NCBI GenBank assembly: GCA_002409965.1
Contig: DHON01000016.1
Location: 1 to 46,775 of the forward strand
Direction of reading: 5' to 3'
Source of the DNA: Firmicutes bacterium UBA5389
GTDB lineage: Bacteria > Bacillota > DTU025
DNA: 46,775 bases
Under the pieces are notes generated by a model. That model made no database searches. It saw only the letters and a list, made by a program, of their open reading frames with translations, and had not been told where the DNA came from. The position numbers and the translations under genes were made by a program. How positions within the stretch are numbered: position 1 is the first letter of the stretch; each line of letters begins with the position of its first letter. This document shows, piece after piece, positions 1 through 7,985 of this stretch.

Positions 1-74
1 ACATTATGTTAACCGCCTGTGCCATTTTGCCCAGGCTACGCGCCAAGGCTGAGTAGAATGACTCAGGTTCGCGA
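1..74. repeat. 74-bp direct repeat, copy A
   Basis: The first 50 bases are identical to 242-291. The remaining 24 differ at three positions from 292-315. The two copies are offset by exactly 241 bp. Copy A begins at the window edge, so the repeat may extend further left. The motif AAAATGGCAC on the minus strand faintly recalls terminal repeats of some IS elements, but no transposase is present. Confidence 0.85.
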
Positions 75-80
75 CCTCCA

Positions 81-113
81 ATGCCGACCACATGCCGACT
101 GCATGCCGACCGC
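81..113. repeat. Three short tandem repeats (about 11 bp)
   Basis: ATGCCGAC occurs three times, at 81, 92 and 103, each followed by a variable trinucleotide. It lies just after direct-repeat copy A and is not repeated after copy B. Confidence 0.7.
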
Positions 114-241
114 GATGCGCAGCCAGTTCCCCCCACACACGAGCCCGAGCTACAGGGCGTGGGCCGCGGCGCGCCTCTTGGCGCAAGCGGCCCGCACGCC
201 CCCGCGAGCCCCCAACAACCCGATTTTGGGCCCCGCGACGA

Positions 242-315
242 ACATTATGTTAACCGCCTGTGCCATTTTGCCCAGGCTACGCGCCAAGGCTGGGTAGAAA
301 GACACAGGTTCGCGA
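242..315. repeat. 74-bp direct repeat, copy B
   Basis: This is the second copy of the segment at 1-74, with 71 of 74 bases identical. It ends 27 bp before the stop codon of the leftward aminotransferase gene at 343. Confidence 0.85.
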
Positions 316-342
316 TACTCGCCGACAGCCCGGCCCGCTTCA

Positions 343-1515
343 TCACTTGTAGACCGCCCTGGCGGCCGCGATGCCCGCGCCCGGCTCCACCTGCAGTCCC
401 TGCGCTGCGAGGGCGCTTTCCAGCCCTGTCAGGAACAGAGCCACATTCTCCCTGTTGCACGAATGCCCCATCAGACCCACCCGCCATATGCGGCCCTTCA
501 GCGGCCCGAGCCCGCCGCCAATCTCCAGACGGTAGTTGGACAGCAAGTAGCGACGCACAGCTGCATCGTCCACACCTTCCGGGATCGCGATGGAAACCAG
601 CATGGGCGCCCTGTAACCCCCCTGGGCAAACAGACGCAGGCCCATGGCTTCGACACCGGCCCCCAAGGCCCTGCTATGCAGCGCATGCCGCTCGTAGCGC
701 TGCTCAAGACCTTCCTCGTGTATGATGCGCAGGCTCTCATACAGAGCGTAGATCATGTTCACGGGCGCGGTGTGGTGGTAGAAACGCTCCTTGCCCCAGT
801 AGCTGTGGAGCATCGTCAGGTCCAAATACCAACTCTGAACCTTGGACTTCCTGGCGGCCAGCTTCTGGGCTCCCCGCGAGCCCACAGTGATCGGTGCCAG
901 CCCCGGCGGACACGACAGACACTTCTGCGTGCCGCTGTAGCACACATCGATGCCGGTCTCGTCAACCCGCACCGGCGCCCCGCCCAGGCTGGTAACAGCG
1001 TCCACCACTAGCATCGCGCCGTAGCGGTGGGCGATCTCGGCCACAGGCTCGAGAGGCTGCAGCACCCCCGTGGACGTCTCGGCATGCACTATCGCGACCA
1101 CCTTGGCAGGCCGCGCCCTGAGCGACTTCTCAACCGCGTCCGGCTCGATGATCCTGCCCCACTCGCCCTCGATGACATCGAGTTCGCCCCCGCATCTTTC
1201 CACTATGTCGGCCATCCTCATCCCGAACAGGCCATTCACGCACACGAGCACCCTATCTCCGGGCTCGATTGAGTTCACCAGCGCCGTCTCCATGCCTGCG
1301 CTGCCCGTGCCGGATATCGGGATCGTGAACTCGTTGGCCGTCTCGAATAGCCACGCAAGCAAGCTCTTCGTTCTGTTCATGATACCTATGAATTCCGGGT
1401 CCAGATGGCCCAGAACCGGCGCGCCCAGCGCACGCAGCACCCTGGGGTGTACACCGCTGGGCCCAGGGCCCATCAGTATTCTCCCACCCGTGATGATCTC
1501 TGGGTATTCATCCAT
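343..1515 (-). CDS. Class V PLP-dependent aminotransferase (alanine-glyoxylate / serine-pyruvate type)
   Basis: A 390-residue protein of the fold-type I, class V aminotransferase family, which includes alanine-glyoxylate, serine-glyoxylate and (S)-ureidoglycine-glyoxylate aminotransferases. The N-terminal MGPGPSGVHPRVL stretch is typical of the AgxT group. GTGSAGMET (about 70-77) forms the phosphate-binding loop, D172 in VVDAVTSLGG should contact the PLP pyridine nitrogen, and K198 in SGTQKCLSCPPG is the expected Schiff-base lysine. The ATG at 1515 is chosen because GGAGG lies 10-15 bases upstream; a longer open frame to 1659 lacks such a site. It is divergent from manA, with about 125 bp between the starts. 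The amino donor cannot be read from the sequence; no purine-degradation genes adjoin it. Confidence 0.9.
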   Translation of the reverse strand: MDEYPEIITGGRILMGPGPSGVHPRVLRALGAPVLGHLDPEFIGIMNRTKSLLAWLFETANEFTIPISGTGSAGMETALVNSIEPGDRVLVCVNGLFGMRMADIVERCGGELDVIEGEWGRIIEPDAVEKSLRARPAKVVAIVHAETSTGVLQPLEPVAEIAHRYGAMLVVDAVTSLGGAPVRVDETGIDVCYSGTQKCLSCPPGLAPITVGSRGAQKLAARKSKVQSWYLDLTMLHSYWGKERFYHHTAPVNMIYALYESLRIIHEEGLEQRYERHALHSRALGAGVEAMGLRLFAQGGYRAPMLVSIAIPEGVDDAAVRRYLLSNYRLEIGGGLGPLKGRIWRVGLMGHSCNRENVALFLTGLESALAAQGLQVEPGAGIAAARAVYK

Positions 1516-1584
1516 TGCGATGATTCCTCCAATCCTTGCATAGCTTTCCCCATCAGCCGACTGCGGGCCAACGCGCGCTGCAGG

Positions 1585-1614
1585 TTGACCCCGGCAGGCT
1601 TTCACCATTAATAT
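1585..1614 (+). promoter_or_regulatory. Putative sigma-A promoter for manA
   Basis: TTGACC (1585-1590) and TAATAT (1609-1614) are separated by 18 bp. This would place the transcript start near 1621, shortly before the Shine-Dalgarno site (1629-1634) and the proposed TTG start at 1641. Confidence 0.5.
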
Positions 1615-1640
1615 GAGACTGACATTGCGAGGTGTTGTCC

Positions 1641-2699
1641 TTGCCCAGACTGTTTCCACTGTACCCCATGCTTCTTGCGGCCGACTTCAAGGAGAAGGTG
1701 TGGGGCGGTCGCCGCCTAGAATCGTGGTTCGAAGAGATGCCCGCTGAGCCCGCCCCCATCGGCGAAGCCTGGGTCCTATCCGCGCACCCATGCGGCCCGA
1801 CAACGGTGACCAACGGCCCGCTGGCCGGCCGAACCCTGAGCGAGCTCTACGATGACTTCCCCCTGCTCATCAAGGTGCTCAGTTCTGAAGACGACCTGTC
1901 GGTGCAGGTTCATCCGTCTGACGACTACCCGCGTCTGCGCGCCGGCGAATCCGGAAAGTCCGAAGTCTGGCTGGTGCTGGATGCCGCCCCGGGCGCTTCG
2001 ATCATATACGGGCTGGCCGAAGGCGTCACACCTGATTCGCTCAGGCGCGCCCTCGAACGCGCCCAGCACGACGTCATGGACTGCTTTCGCCGCGTTCAGG
2101 TCGCCGCCGGCGATTTAGTACCCGTCCCGCCAGGCACAGTTCACGCGCTGGGGGCCGGCCTCATCGTGGCTGAAGTACAGCAGTCCTCCAACACAACGTA
2201 TCGGCTGTGGGACTACGGGCGGCCCGGAACAGACGGCAAGCCGCGGAAGCTCCATGTAGAGCAGGCGCTCGAGGTTGCCAGCTATTCGCCCCCACCAGCC
2301 ATCACCCGCCCATGTACACTCGGGCTCGAGGCCAACACCCCGCAGCTCATGCACAGCTTCGCAAGGTTCGATGTATGGCGCGCCACCTGCTCCGGCCAGT
2401 GGCATCGCACCGCGCCGGCGTCCCCGCCGACACCGCCATCATCGCCGACACCGCCATCATCGCCGACACCGCCATCATCGCCATCATCGCCCCCACTGTC
2501 GTTGCCATCGCCCGCCGCGTTCAGAGCAATCCTGGTGCTCTCAGGCCATGGCGCGCTCCGATGGTGCGATGATCAAGGCCACGACCAGCACATTGCCTTG
2601 CGCCCCGGCTCATCCCTGCTCATGCCCGCATCCTGCCCCGACTACACCCTAGAGGCGCGTCATGGCGAACTGGCGCTGCTGGAAGTCACACCCGCGTAA
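1641..2699 (+). CDS. manA: Mannose-6-phosphate isomerase, class I
   Basis: A cupin-fold, zinc-dependent enzyme interconverting mannose 6-phosphate and fructose 6-phosphate. Family signatures are FKEKVWGGRRL near the N terminus, SVQVHPSDDYP (Q89 and H91 as zinc ligands), a glutamate near residue 108, and PPGTVHALG with H168. The TTG at 1641 is preferred because GAGGTG lies six bases upstream; a GTG at 1632 would overlap that site. At 352 residues it is longer than the roughly 315-residue Bacillus enzymes, because residues about 263-290 are a Pro-Ser-Thr linker encoded by an 18-bp tandem repeat before the C-terminal cupin segment. The 3' end overlaps the convergent mtnA by 14 bp. Confidence 0.92.
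   Translation: MPRLFPLYPMLLAADFKEKVWGGRRLESWFEEMPAEPAPIGEAWVLSAHPCGPTTVTNGPLAGRTLSELYDDFPLLIKVLSSEDDLSVQVHPSDDYPRLRAGESGKSEVWLVLDAAPGASIIYGLAEGVTPDSLRRALERAQHDVMDCFRRVQVAAGDLVPVPPGTVHALGAGLIVAEVQQSSNTTYRLWDYGRPGTDGKPRKLHVEQALEVASYSPPPAITRPCTLGLEANTPQLMHSFARFDVWRATCSGQWHRTAPASPPTPPSSPTPPSSPTPPSSPSSPPLSLPSPAAFRAILVLSGHGALRWCDDQGHDQHIALRPGSSLLMPASCPDYTLEARHGELALLEVTPA
2426..2488. repeat. 18-bp tandem repeat inside manA
   Basis: About 3.5 units of GCCGACACCGCCATCATC start at 2426, 2444, 2462 and 2480 (half unit). In the manA frame they encode repeats of about six residues rich in Pro, Ser and Thr. The units are identical, which suggests recent slippage expansion. Confidence 0.9.
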
Positions 2700-3786
2700 G
2701 CGCCGCCAACCCCGGGCCGTAGGGCGCGCGGACTATCCCGCGCTCCGTCACGATCGCCGTGACCAGCTCATTCGGGGTAACATCAAACGCCGGGTTGTAG
2801 ACCTCGACCCCGTCCGGCGCCGTCTGCCGCCCGAACCCGTGGGTGACCTCTCGTCGGTCCCTCTGCTCTATAGGAATCTCGTCCCCGGCGGCGAGCGACA
2901 GGTCCAAAGTAGATGTGGGGCAGGCCACGAAGAAGGGAATATCGTGCATCCTGGCAAGGCATGCCAGGCCATACGTCCCGATCTTGTTGCACACATCGCC
3001 GTTGGCCGCGACTCGGTCGGCGCCCACGATCACCAGATCAACCTGCCCGGCGCGCATTAGCGATGCCGCCATGTTGTCGCATATGACAGTCACGTCAATT
3101 TCCGCCTCAGCCAGCTCAAACGCCGTCAGGCGCGAACCCTGCAGCAGCGGCCGAGTCTCGTCTGCCCATACCCTGAACCTCTTGCCCTGCTCCTGCGCGA
3201 CATACAGCGCGGCCAACGCGGTTCCCCACCCCGCCGTCGCAAGGGCCCCCGCATTGCAGTGAGTCAGCACACGCCCGCCGTCCGGTATGAGCTGCGCCCC
3301 ATACTCCCCAATGCTGCGGCACGCCGCAGCGTCTTCAGCCGCAATCGCGCTGGCCTCTCCCACCACCGCCAGCAGCAACGCAGACGGATCCAGCTCCTCG
3401 TATCGCCTCGCCGCATACTCCGCGGCCCGCCTCACCCGGTCCACCGCCCACGACAGATTGACCGCAGTCGGACGCACGCCCGCCATTTTCGGACACAGCT
3501 CGTCCAGGACCCCAAACACCTCGTCCGCCGACCTCGGCACCCGTTCCGCGAGGCCCAGGTATATCCCAAACGCCCCGGCCACCCCTATCGCCGGCGCCCC
3601 GCGCACGCGCAGCATCGCGATGGCCTCGCACATATCGTCGAACGAGCGAATATCGATGTATCTCAGCTCAGCCGGAAGAAGCGTCTGGTCGATGAGCCGC
3701 ACCGCCCTCCGGCCCTCATCCCACTCTATGGGGACGAGACGGCGCTTGACACAGCCGACCCCTTCCCGGTCCCTTTCGCTCAACAA
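2686..3786 (-). CDS. mtnA: S-methyl-5-thioribose-1-phosphate isomerase
   Basis: An enzyme of the methionine salvage pathway that converts methylthioribose 1-phosphate to methylthioribulose 1-phosphate; it belongs to the eIF2B-alpha-like superfamily. Signatures are RGAPAIGVAGAFG (about 62-74), LTHCNAGALATAG with catalytic C177, ADETRPLLQG (208-217), ICDNMAASLM, and VGADRVAANGD with catalytic D257. The length of 366 residues is near the family norm. The TTG at 3786 follows an AGGGGGT ribosome-binding site. No other methionine-salvage genes lie nearby, so the rest of the pathway must be elsewhere. An alternative role in ribose-1,5-bisphosphate isomerisation is less likely, given the full match to MtnA motifs. 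Confidence 0.93.
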   Translation of the reverse strand: MLSERDREGVGCVKRRLVPIEWDEGRRAVRLIDQTLLPAELRYIDIRSFDDMCEAIAMLRVRGAPAIGVAGAFGIYLGLAERVPRSADEVFGVLDELCPKMAGVRPTAVNLSWAVDRVRRAAEYAARRYEELDPSALLLAVVGEASAIAAEDAAACRSIGEYGAQLIPDGGRVLTHCNAGALATAGWGTALAALYVAQEQGKRFRVWADETRPLLQGSRLTAFELAEAEIDVTVICDNMAASLMRAGQVDLVIVGADRVAANGDVCNKIGTYGLACLARMHDIPFFVACPTSTLDLSLAAGDEIPIEQRDRREVTHGFGRQTAPDGVEVYNPAFDVTPNELVTAIVTERGIVRAPYGPGLAALTRV

Positions 3787-3851
3787 CAGCTCTACCCCCT
3801 CTGTCTTTCCTCATGCCTTCACACTACTGCAAACTTTCGAGACTCGCCCCC

Positions 3852-4187
3852 TTAGGGCGTGAGTCTAGCCCCGCAATGCCTGCAAAACCTGTCCTTCTGC
3901 CCCACCTGCCTGCCACAGGATTGGCACGTCCGCCCGGGCCCAGCTTCCTTCTTCTTGGGCGATGCTACAACCTTGACGTCATACATGCCCGTTCCGGGTA
4001 TCCCCACTGTCCGGCGTACCTTCCCGTCTGCCCCCATGCCGATGCGGAAGCCGGGAACTCCCACCGAGCCCCCTATCCCCGACTTGCTCATGTTGATCCT
4101 CGCCAGCTTCCCGATCCTGACGGACTTCCGAAATCTCAGCGACACACCGTCACCCCCCACTCGATATCGATTGTTCTCCAAAGCCAT
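3852..4187 (-). CDS. DUF4236 domain protein with C-terminal zinc ribbon
   Basis: A 111-residue protein. The N-terminal half (LRFRKSVRIGK ... NMSKSGIGGSVGVPGFRIG) matches the DUF4236 pattern, a small beta-rich domain of unknown function usually found at the N terminus of bacterial proteins. The C terminus carries CQSCGRQVGQKDRFCRHCG, a CxxC...CxxC zinc ribbon. The ATG at 4187 has GGGAGGA seven bases upstream, so the longer open frame to 4277 is not used. It is divergent from the ECF sigma gene. No function is known; the zinc ribbon suggests metal binding or protein interaction. Confidence 0.8.
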   Translation of the reverse strand: MALENNRYRVGGDGVSLRFRKSVRIGKLARINMSKSGIGGSVGVPGFRIGMGADGKVRRTVGIPGTGMYDVKVVASPKKKEAGPGRTCQSCGRQVGQKDRFCRHCGARLTP

Positions 4188-4454
4188 GTCACTTCCTCCC
4201 ATGGTTCCCGTCACTGGCCCGCCGCTCGCTGCAAGCCGTGCTCCTAGCACGGAACCTCCAGCCGCCTCCCGCGTCATATCACTTGAACCAGTGTACCAGC
4301 GACCGCCTGGCTAGCTGGAGCAAGCCGGAGTGCTACATCAGCCCACCTTGTGGCAGGAGTCCCCGGGCAGGAACGCCTGCATGGATGGCGTAGTAGTATA
4401 GGACGCCCGCCCACCGCGGGCAAATCCGGGCGCGCATCCAGAGAGGTGAGCCAG

Positions 4455-5051
4455 ATGTACTCCGATATGTCAGACGAACAGCTGATACAACTACACCTCT
4501 CGGGCGACCCGGGAGGGATGGAGATCATTTACGAGCGCTACTTCGACCGAGTCTACAGGCTTGCGTATTCCAAGTTACGCAGTGCCCAAGATGCCGAGGA
4601 CGTGACATCGGCGATCTTTCTGAAGCTGTGCAGGTCGCTCAACTCCTTCAGAGGAGAGGCCAAGTTCTCAACGTGGATATACACTGTAGCCAACAACGCG
4701 GTCATGGATTTTACCAGGAGAAGGCGCTACAGCATGTCGCTGGACGCTGACTTACAGACTGGCGACGGCGATTTTGTGCCCAGGGAAATAGAGGACGATG
4801 CGCCCGGGCCGGAAGACCGGGTGGCCAACGCGGATTTCGCCCGCTATGTCTACAGCAAGCTCGATGCGCTTCCACCCGGGCAACGCTCTGTGATCGAGCT
4901 CAGGTACTTCATGGAACTGAGTTACCAGCAGATTGCGGACCAGCTCGGGGTGGAGCTGGGCACGGTCAAGTCCAGGCTCAACCGGGCGATTGCGGCACTG
5001 CGTTCCCTGGTATCCACTGAGGAAGAGGTGAAAGCAAGTGCGTTCCGATGA
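4455..5051 (+). CDS. ECF-type RNA polymerase sigma factor
   Basis: A 198-residue sigma-70 family protein containing only regions 2 and 4. Region 2 (residues about 22-90) holds YFDRVYRLAYSKL, DAEDVTSAIFLKL and FSTWIYTVANNAVMDF. Region 4 (about 140-188) holds LPPGQRSVIELRYF and a helix-turn-helix ELSYQQIADQLGVELGTVKSRLNRA. The ATG at 4455 lies just after GAGGTGAG. The downstream gene overlaps it by 14 bp and encodes a one-helix membrane protein, the usual arrangement of an ECF sigma factor and its anti-sigma. The signal and regulon are not apparent. Confidence 0.92.
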   Translation: MYSDMSDEQLIQLHLSGDPGGMEIIYERYFDRVYRLAYSKLRSAQDAEDVTSAIFLKLCRSLNSFRGEAKFSTWIYTVANNAVMDFTRRRRYSMSLDADLQTGDGDFVPREIEDDAPGPEDRVANADFARYVYSKLDALPPGQRSVIELRYFMELSYQQIADQLGVELGTVKSRLNRAIAALRSLVSTEEEVKASAFR

Positions 5052-5709
5052 GGAGATGGAGGCAATGGAGACAGGCGAGGATCGGGCCATAGTAACGGCC
5101 CTGAGGAGCGGCGCCGCGCCCGCGCCGGAGTTTGCCGCGCGGCTCAAGCAGTCGTTCCTGGCGGAGGCTCAGTCGGACGCGCATCGCCGCAAGGCATACA
5201 GCCTCTCGATACTAGGGCTTCCGAAATTCTACATCAACCTCGCCGCTGCCGGCGCCGCGGCGGCGCTCATACTGATGGCTATCACCTACAACAGCTGGCT
5301 CAAGCCGACCCCGACTCTGGAAATTGCGGAGTCGGTGAGCGAATCGGCCGCGGGAGTTCGCGGCGTAGTTCTTGGCCTGGAAAGTGGAGCGATAGGCTTC
5401 GCACCCCATGCCGGCGACAGAAAGGACGCGGTGGATGCGGTCTCTTCCAGCGTGTTCACCCCCGAAGTGCCGGGCATTCTCGAGCAGATCGCAGCTGAAG
5501 CAGGCGGCGCCGCCGAGCTGCTGAGCAAGGGCAATGGCACTAACGAGGACGGGAGCGATGTGGAGTCCATAGTGATGACAGTGCCGTCCGATGTGCTGGA
5601 TCACGTTCTCGACAGGCTGGACGAAGCAATCGGCCTGGCGGAGATCACCAAACCCGTCCACCTCAACTCAGAAGAAGTCGCCGTGTACATCACGTTCAAT
5701 CCAGATTGA
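5038..5709 (+). CDS. Putative membrane-anchored anti-sigma factor
   Basis: A 223-residue protein with an acidic cytoplasmic N terminus, one transmembrane helix (about 64-84) and a roughly 140-residue extracytoplasmic part without recognised domains. The GTG start at 5038 has GAGGTGAAAG upstream and overlaps the sigma gene, so the two are probably translationally coupled. Anti-sigma function is inferred from position and topology. The N-terminal segment lacks the HxxxCxxC motif of zinc-binding anti-sigma domains, although ALRSGAAPAPEFAARLKQSFLAE resembles the short helical segment of some sigma-binding proteins. It ends 14 bp inside the convergent M48 gene. Confidence 0.65.
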   Translation: MRSDEEMEAMETGEDRAIVTALRSGAAPAPEFAARLKQSFLAEAQSDAHRRKAYSLSILGLPKFYINLAAAGAAAALILMAITYNSWLKPTPTLEIAESVSESAAGVRGVVLGLESGAIGFAPHAGDRKDAVDAVSSSVFTPEVPGILEQIAAEAGGAAELLSKGNGTNEDGSDVESIVMTVPSDVLDHVLDRLDEAIGLAEITKPVHLNSEEVAVYITFNPD

Positions 5710-7546
5710 CCTGCGCTACCTTCCACTCGCCATTCTCCAGCACCAGGGTGAGCCTGGTGTTGTTGCTCGCTATGGGCAGCCCGTCCAGGGTCAGCGCCGA
5801 TGAAAACGCCGCTGTAGCCAGAGTCGGGCTGTGCATTTCATGGCGAACACTCCATGCGCGCATTTCGGCGCGCCTGCCGTCCAGAAACCGCGCCCACCCG
5901 ATAGCCTCCAGCGTCTGCCCGCTGGATGAGTTTTCGGCCACCGATAATTCCAGCTTGCCCTGGGCATACACCGCCAGGTGCCCGGCGAAGTCGCGCACGG
6001 CAGTATCTCTCCACATCCGGGCCACATGCAGCACGTCGTGGGCCGCGTTCGTCTGCCGCACCGTTCCGCCGGCGCCCTGCAGTTCGTCGCTGACGGCCAG
6101 CCACTCCGGGGCCAGAAACCGCACTCCCGGCAAAGTCTGAGCCGCTGCTGGCTCCCAGATACCCCCGCGCCGAATGAGCCATACTCTGCCGCAAACCACG
6201 CCGGGAGCACCGGCGGCGCCATAGGAGAAGCTAGTGTCGACAGCTACATCCACCACACTGAGGCTAGAGGCAATTATGAAGGCCCTTCCGCACACTCGAC
6301 CGTGGTCGGCGTCCAGCCCGCTAGCACCCAGCCATTTGCTGCCTTTCATCTCTTCTTCGAGCGCATCCACACGATCCATGGCCTCCTGGCATACGCGTGC
6401 CACATCCACTAGGCCAAGCGCCGCTCCTGATACGCCCGGACGGCGCACGGCCGCGGAGCGCATCGCAGCCTCAACCGACCTCACAGCCACCCTAACCGGG
6501 TCGAACGACAACGTCCATGTCGGATCGCCCATGGCATGCAAGACGCGGCTCACTCCCGCAATCCGATCCGCCGCAGTGGGGTGGCTGGTAACCGGCATCG
6601 ATGGCAGGCGCGTGAGAATGCTGTACATCTGACGACCATCGTAGCCACACATCGACGCCAACAACACGCCACGCGCGTCCGCCTCGAACTCCTGCGCGTA
6701 CGACGTGGTAGCCGCACCCGACAACGCGTCCACGCCGATATCCGCGAGCTCCCGGGCAGCCTCAGAGAGCGGGTCGGGCCCCGCTCCCTCCCCGGCCTGG
6801 CCGCTGCCTGCCGCCGGCGCCTCCGCCGTCCACCAGCTGTACCAGTGGCCCGAGCGTATGTGGTGCATCTCATGAGCTAGCACCATGGCGATCTCATCAT
6901 CCGTGGATGTTGTGACCAGGCCGCGGGTGACGTAGATGCGCCCATCCGCAGTGGACACCGCGTTGGTCTGCGTAGTGTCGAGAAGAGTCAGTATGTAGGA
7001 ATCAGGCGCATCGCCCGCGGCCATCGCCAAAACGCGCGCGATCCGCTCCAGTCTGCTCCGGTGGAATCCCGACTCCCATTCCCCGCCGTTCTCGGAAAGC
7101 ACCATCTGGTGCGCTTCCCGTGCCAGGCTCGCGCGGGACGGACTCGCCGCGGCGTCCCGCCCGCGCGCTGCCCTTCGCGCCAGCAGCGACTGCACACGCT
7201 GTGCGGGAAGGGCCGGCGCCCCTAGGCGCGAGCATCTCTGTACATACGCACACAGGTCGGCCAACGCGCCATCATCGATCTCGCGAAATCTCGGCGTCTG
7301 GCCGTTCTCCGCGGCGTCCTCCCTGAACTCAGCGATGGAAAGGGACAGCGCAAGGCGTGCAGGCATGCGCAGCTCGAGAAGAACAACGGCGGCGGCGACC
7401 CCGGCCGCCACCGCCAGAACGAGCGCGGCGAATGCCGCGAGGCGCGATGCGCGCTGCCTAGAACGTCTCCCAGTGGAGTACCTCGTCCAGGCTGCGCTTG
7501 TGCGGCCCAGGCTTCTCGTTCGCGTACCCCAGAGAGAACAGCGCAA
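5696..7546 (-). CDS. Membrane-anchored M48-family zinc metalloprotease
   Basis: A peptidase with the M48 signature LAHEMHHIRSGH (HExxH) and a third ligand in the downstream EFEADARG motif, as in HtpX/Ste24/BepA-like proteases. An N-terminal basic stretch and hydrophobic helix suggest a membrane anchor with the catalytic domain outside. About 250 residues after the protease core have no recognised domain. The start is uncertain: the frame stays open through the end of the upstream nitroreductase gene (stop at 7458). The TTG at 7546 is given only because the positively charged flank and helix lie just after it. A GTG at 7411 would cut into the helix, and neither has a clear ribosome-binding site. 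It is last in the deoC unit. Confidence 0.8.
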   Translation of the reverse strand: MRCSLWGTRTRSLGRTSAAWTRYSTGRRSRQRASRLAAFAALVLAVAAGVAAAVVLLELRMPARLALSLSIAEFREDAAENGQTPRFREIDDGALADLCAYVQRCSRLGAPALPAQRVQSLLARRAARGRDAAASPSRASLAREAHQMVLSENGGEWESGFHRSRLERIARVLAMAAGDAPDSYILTLLDTTQTNAVSTADGRIYVTRGLVTTSTDDEIAMVLAHEMHHIRSGHWYSWWTAEAPAAGSGQAGEGAGPDPLSEAARELADIGVDALSGAATTSYAQEFEADARGVLLASMCGYDGRQMYSILTRLPSMPVTSHPTAADRIAGVSRVLHAMGDPTWTLSFDPVRVAVRSVEAAMRSAAVRRPGVSGAALGLVDVARVCQEAMDRVDALEEEMKGSKWLGASGLDADHGRVCGRAFIIASSLSVVDVAVDTSFSYGAAGAPGVVCGRVWLIRRGGIWEPAAAQTLPGVRFLAPEWLAVSDELQGAGGTVRQTNAAHDVLHVARMWRDTAVRDFAGHLAVYAQGKLELSVAENSSSGQTLEAIGWARFLDGRRAEMRAWSVRHEMHSPTLATAAFSSALTLDGLPIASNNTRLTLVLENGEWKVAQVNLD

Positions 7547-7967
7547 CCAGCCGGAACCCGTCCGGCGCTTTGCATATCCTGGCGATTTCCCTTTCATACG
7601 GAGCATTCTCCCCTGCAATCCAGCAGCTTCCCAGCCCATGCGCATGGGCTGCAATGAGCATATTCTCCACAGCTGCACAGGTATCCTCTGTATGCCTCGG
7701 CGTCTGCCTGGCAAATGCCAGTATGCAGACGGGCGCGTCCGCGACGAATTTCCCATAAGTCGCTGCGGCCGCGATCTCTTCTCGGATCACCTGATCAGTC
7801 ACGACCACGAACTCCCAGGGCTGATCATTGCGGGCCGATGGCGCCAGCCGCCCGCAGTCCACGATATCCTCGATTATCTCCCTGGGCACAGAGTCGGAAA
7901 GGTATCTGCGAACAGAACGCCTGCCCTTAATGGCCTCTATGGCATCGATTACACACTTGTCACTCAC
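7458..7967 (-). CDS. Nitroreductase-family flavoprotein
   Basis: A 169-residue protein of the FMN-dependent nitroreductase superfamily. The N terminus RRSVRRYLSDSVP matches the family's conserved start of the FMN-binding region, followed by LAPSARNDQPWEFVVV and, near the C terminus, GLGSCWIA and ALFSLGYANEKPGPHKR. The GTG at 7967 is chosen because GGGAGGGATT lies seven bases upstream. It is shorter than the roughly 200-residue enzymes, as in the small clostridial nitroreductases. The physiological substrate is unknown. It lies 18 bp downstream of deoC in the same unit. Confidence 0.87.
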   Translation of the reverse strand: MSDKCVIDAIEAIKGRRSVRRYLSDSVPREIIEDIVDCGRLAPSARNDQPWEFVVVTDQVIREEIAAAATYGKFVADAPVCILAFARQTPRHTEDTCAAVENMLIAAHAHGLGSCWIAGENAPYEREIARICKAPDGFRLVALFSLGYANEKPGPHKRSLDEVLHWETF

Positions 7968-7985
7968 GACAATCCCTCCCATGAG

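Larger units (their letters stand above)
1..342. other. Non-coding region with duplicated segment
   Basis: No convincing gene is visible in the first 342 bases. The open frames on both strands lack a Shine-Dalgarno site and known motifs, and several run into the aminotransferase gene in a wrong frame. The region holds two copies of a 74-bp direct repeat and a short 11-bp tandem array, so it looks like a relic of a mobile or duplicated element downstream of the leftward aminotransferase gene. Confidence 0.6.

Noticed and set aside
1..342. Direct repeats as a CRISPR array or intact insertion sequence
   Set aside because: There are only two copies, with a 167-bp interval, and no cas or transposase gene.
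81..725. Rightward open frame of 214 codons at the left edge
   Set aside because: It has no ribosome-binding site, a Pro/Ala/Arg-rich random-looking composition, and overlaps the well-supported aminotransferase gene on the other strand.
2275..2652. Open frame coding for a His/Arg-rich protein
   Set aside because: It is a shadow of the 18-bp tandem repeat read out of frame within manA.
4370..4392. GGAAC...CGTA as an autoregulated ECF promoter before the sigma gene
   Set aside because: The spacer of 14 bp is shorter than the 16 bp or so expected for ECF promoters, so the match is not convincing.
4391..4414. A TAGTAGT half-site upstream of the ECF sigma gene, as a third copy of the operator
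   Set aside because: The matching ACTACTA arm is absent at the required spacing, so it is only a chance half-site.
2686..5709. Three 14-bp gene overlaps (2686-2699, 5038-5051, 5696-5709) as a hidden pattern
   Set aside because: The overlaps differ in orientation and share no sequence; the equal length is most likely coincidence.
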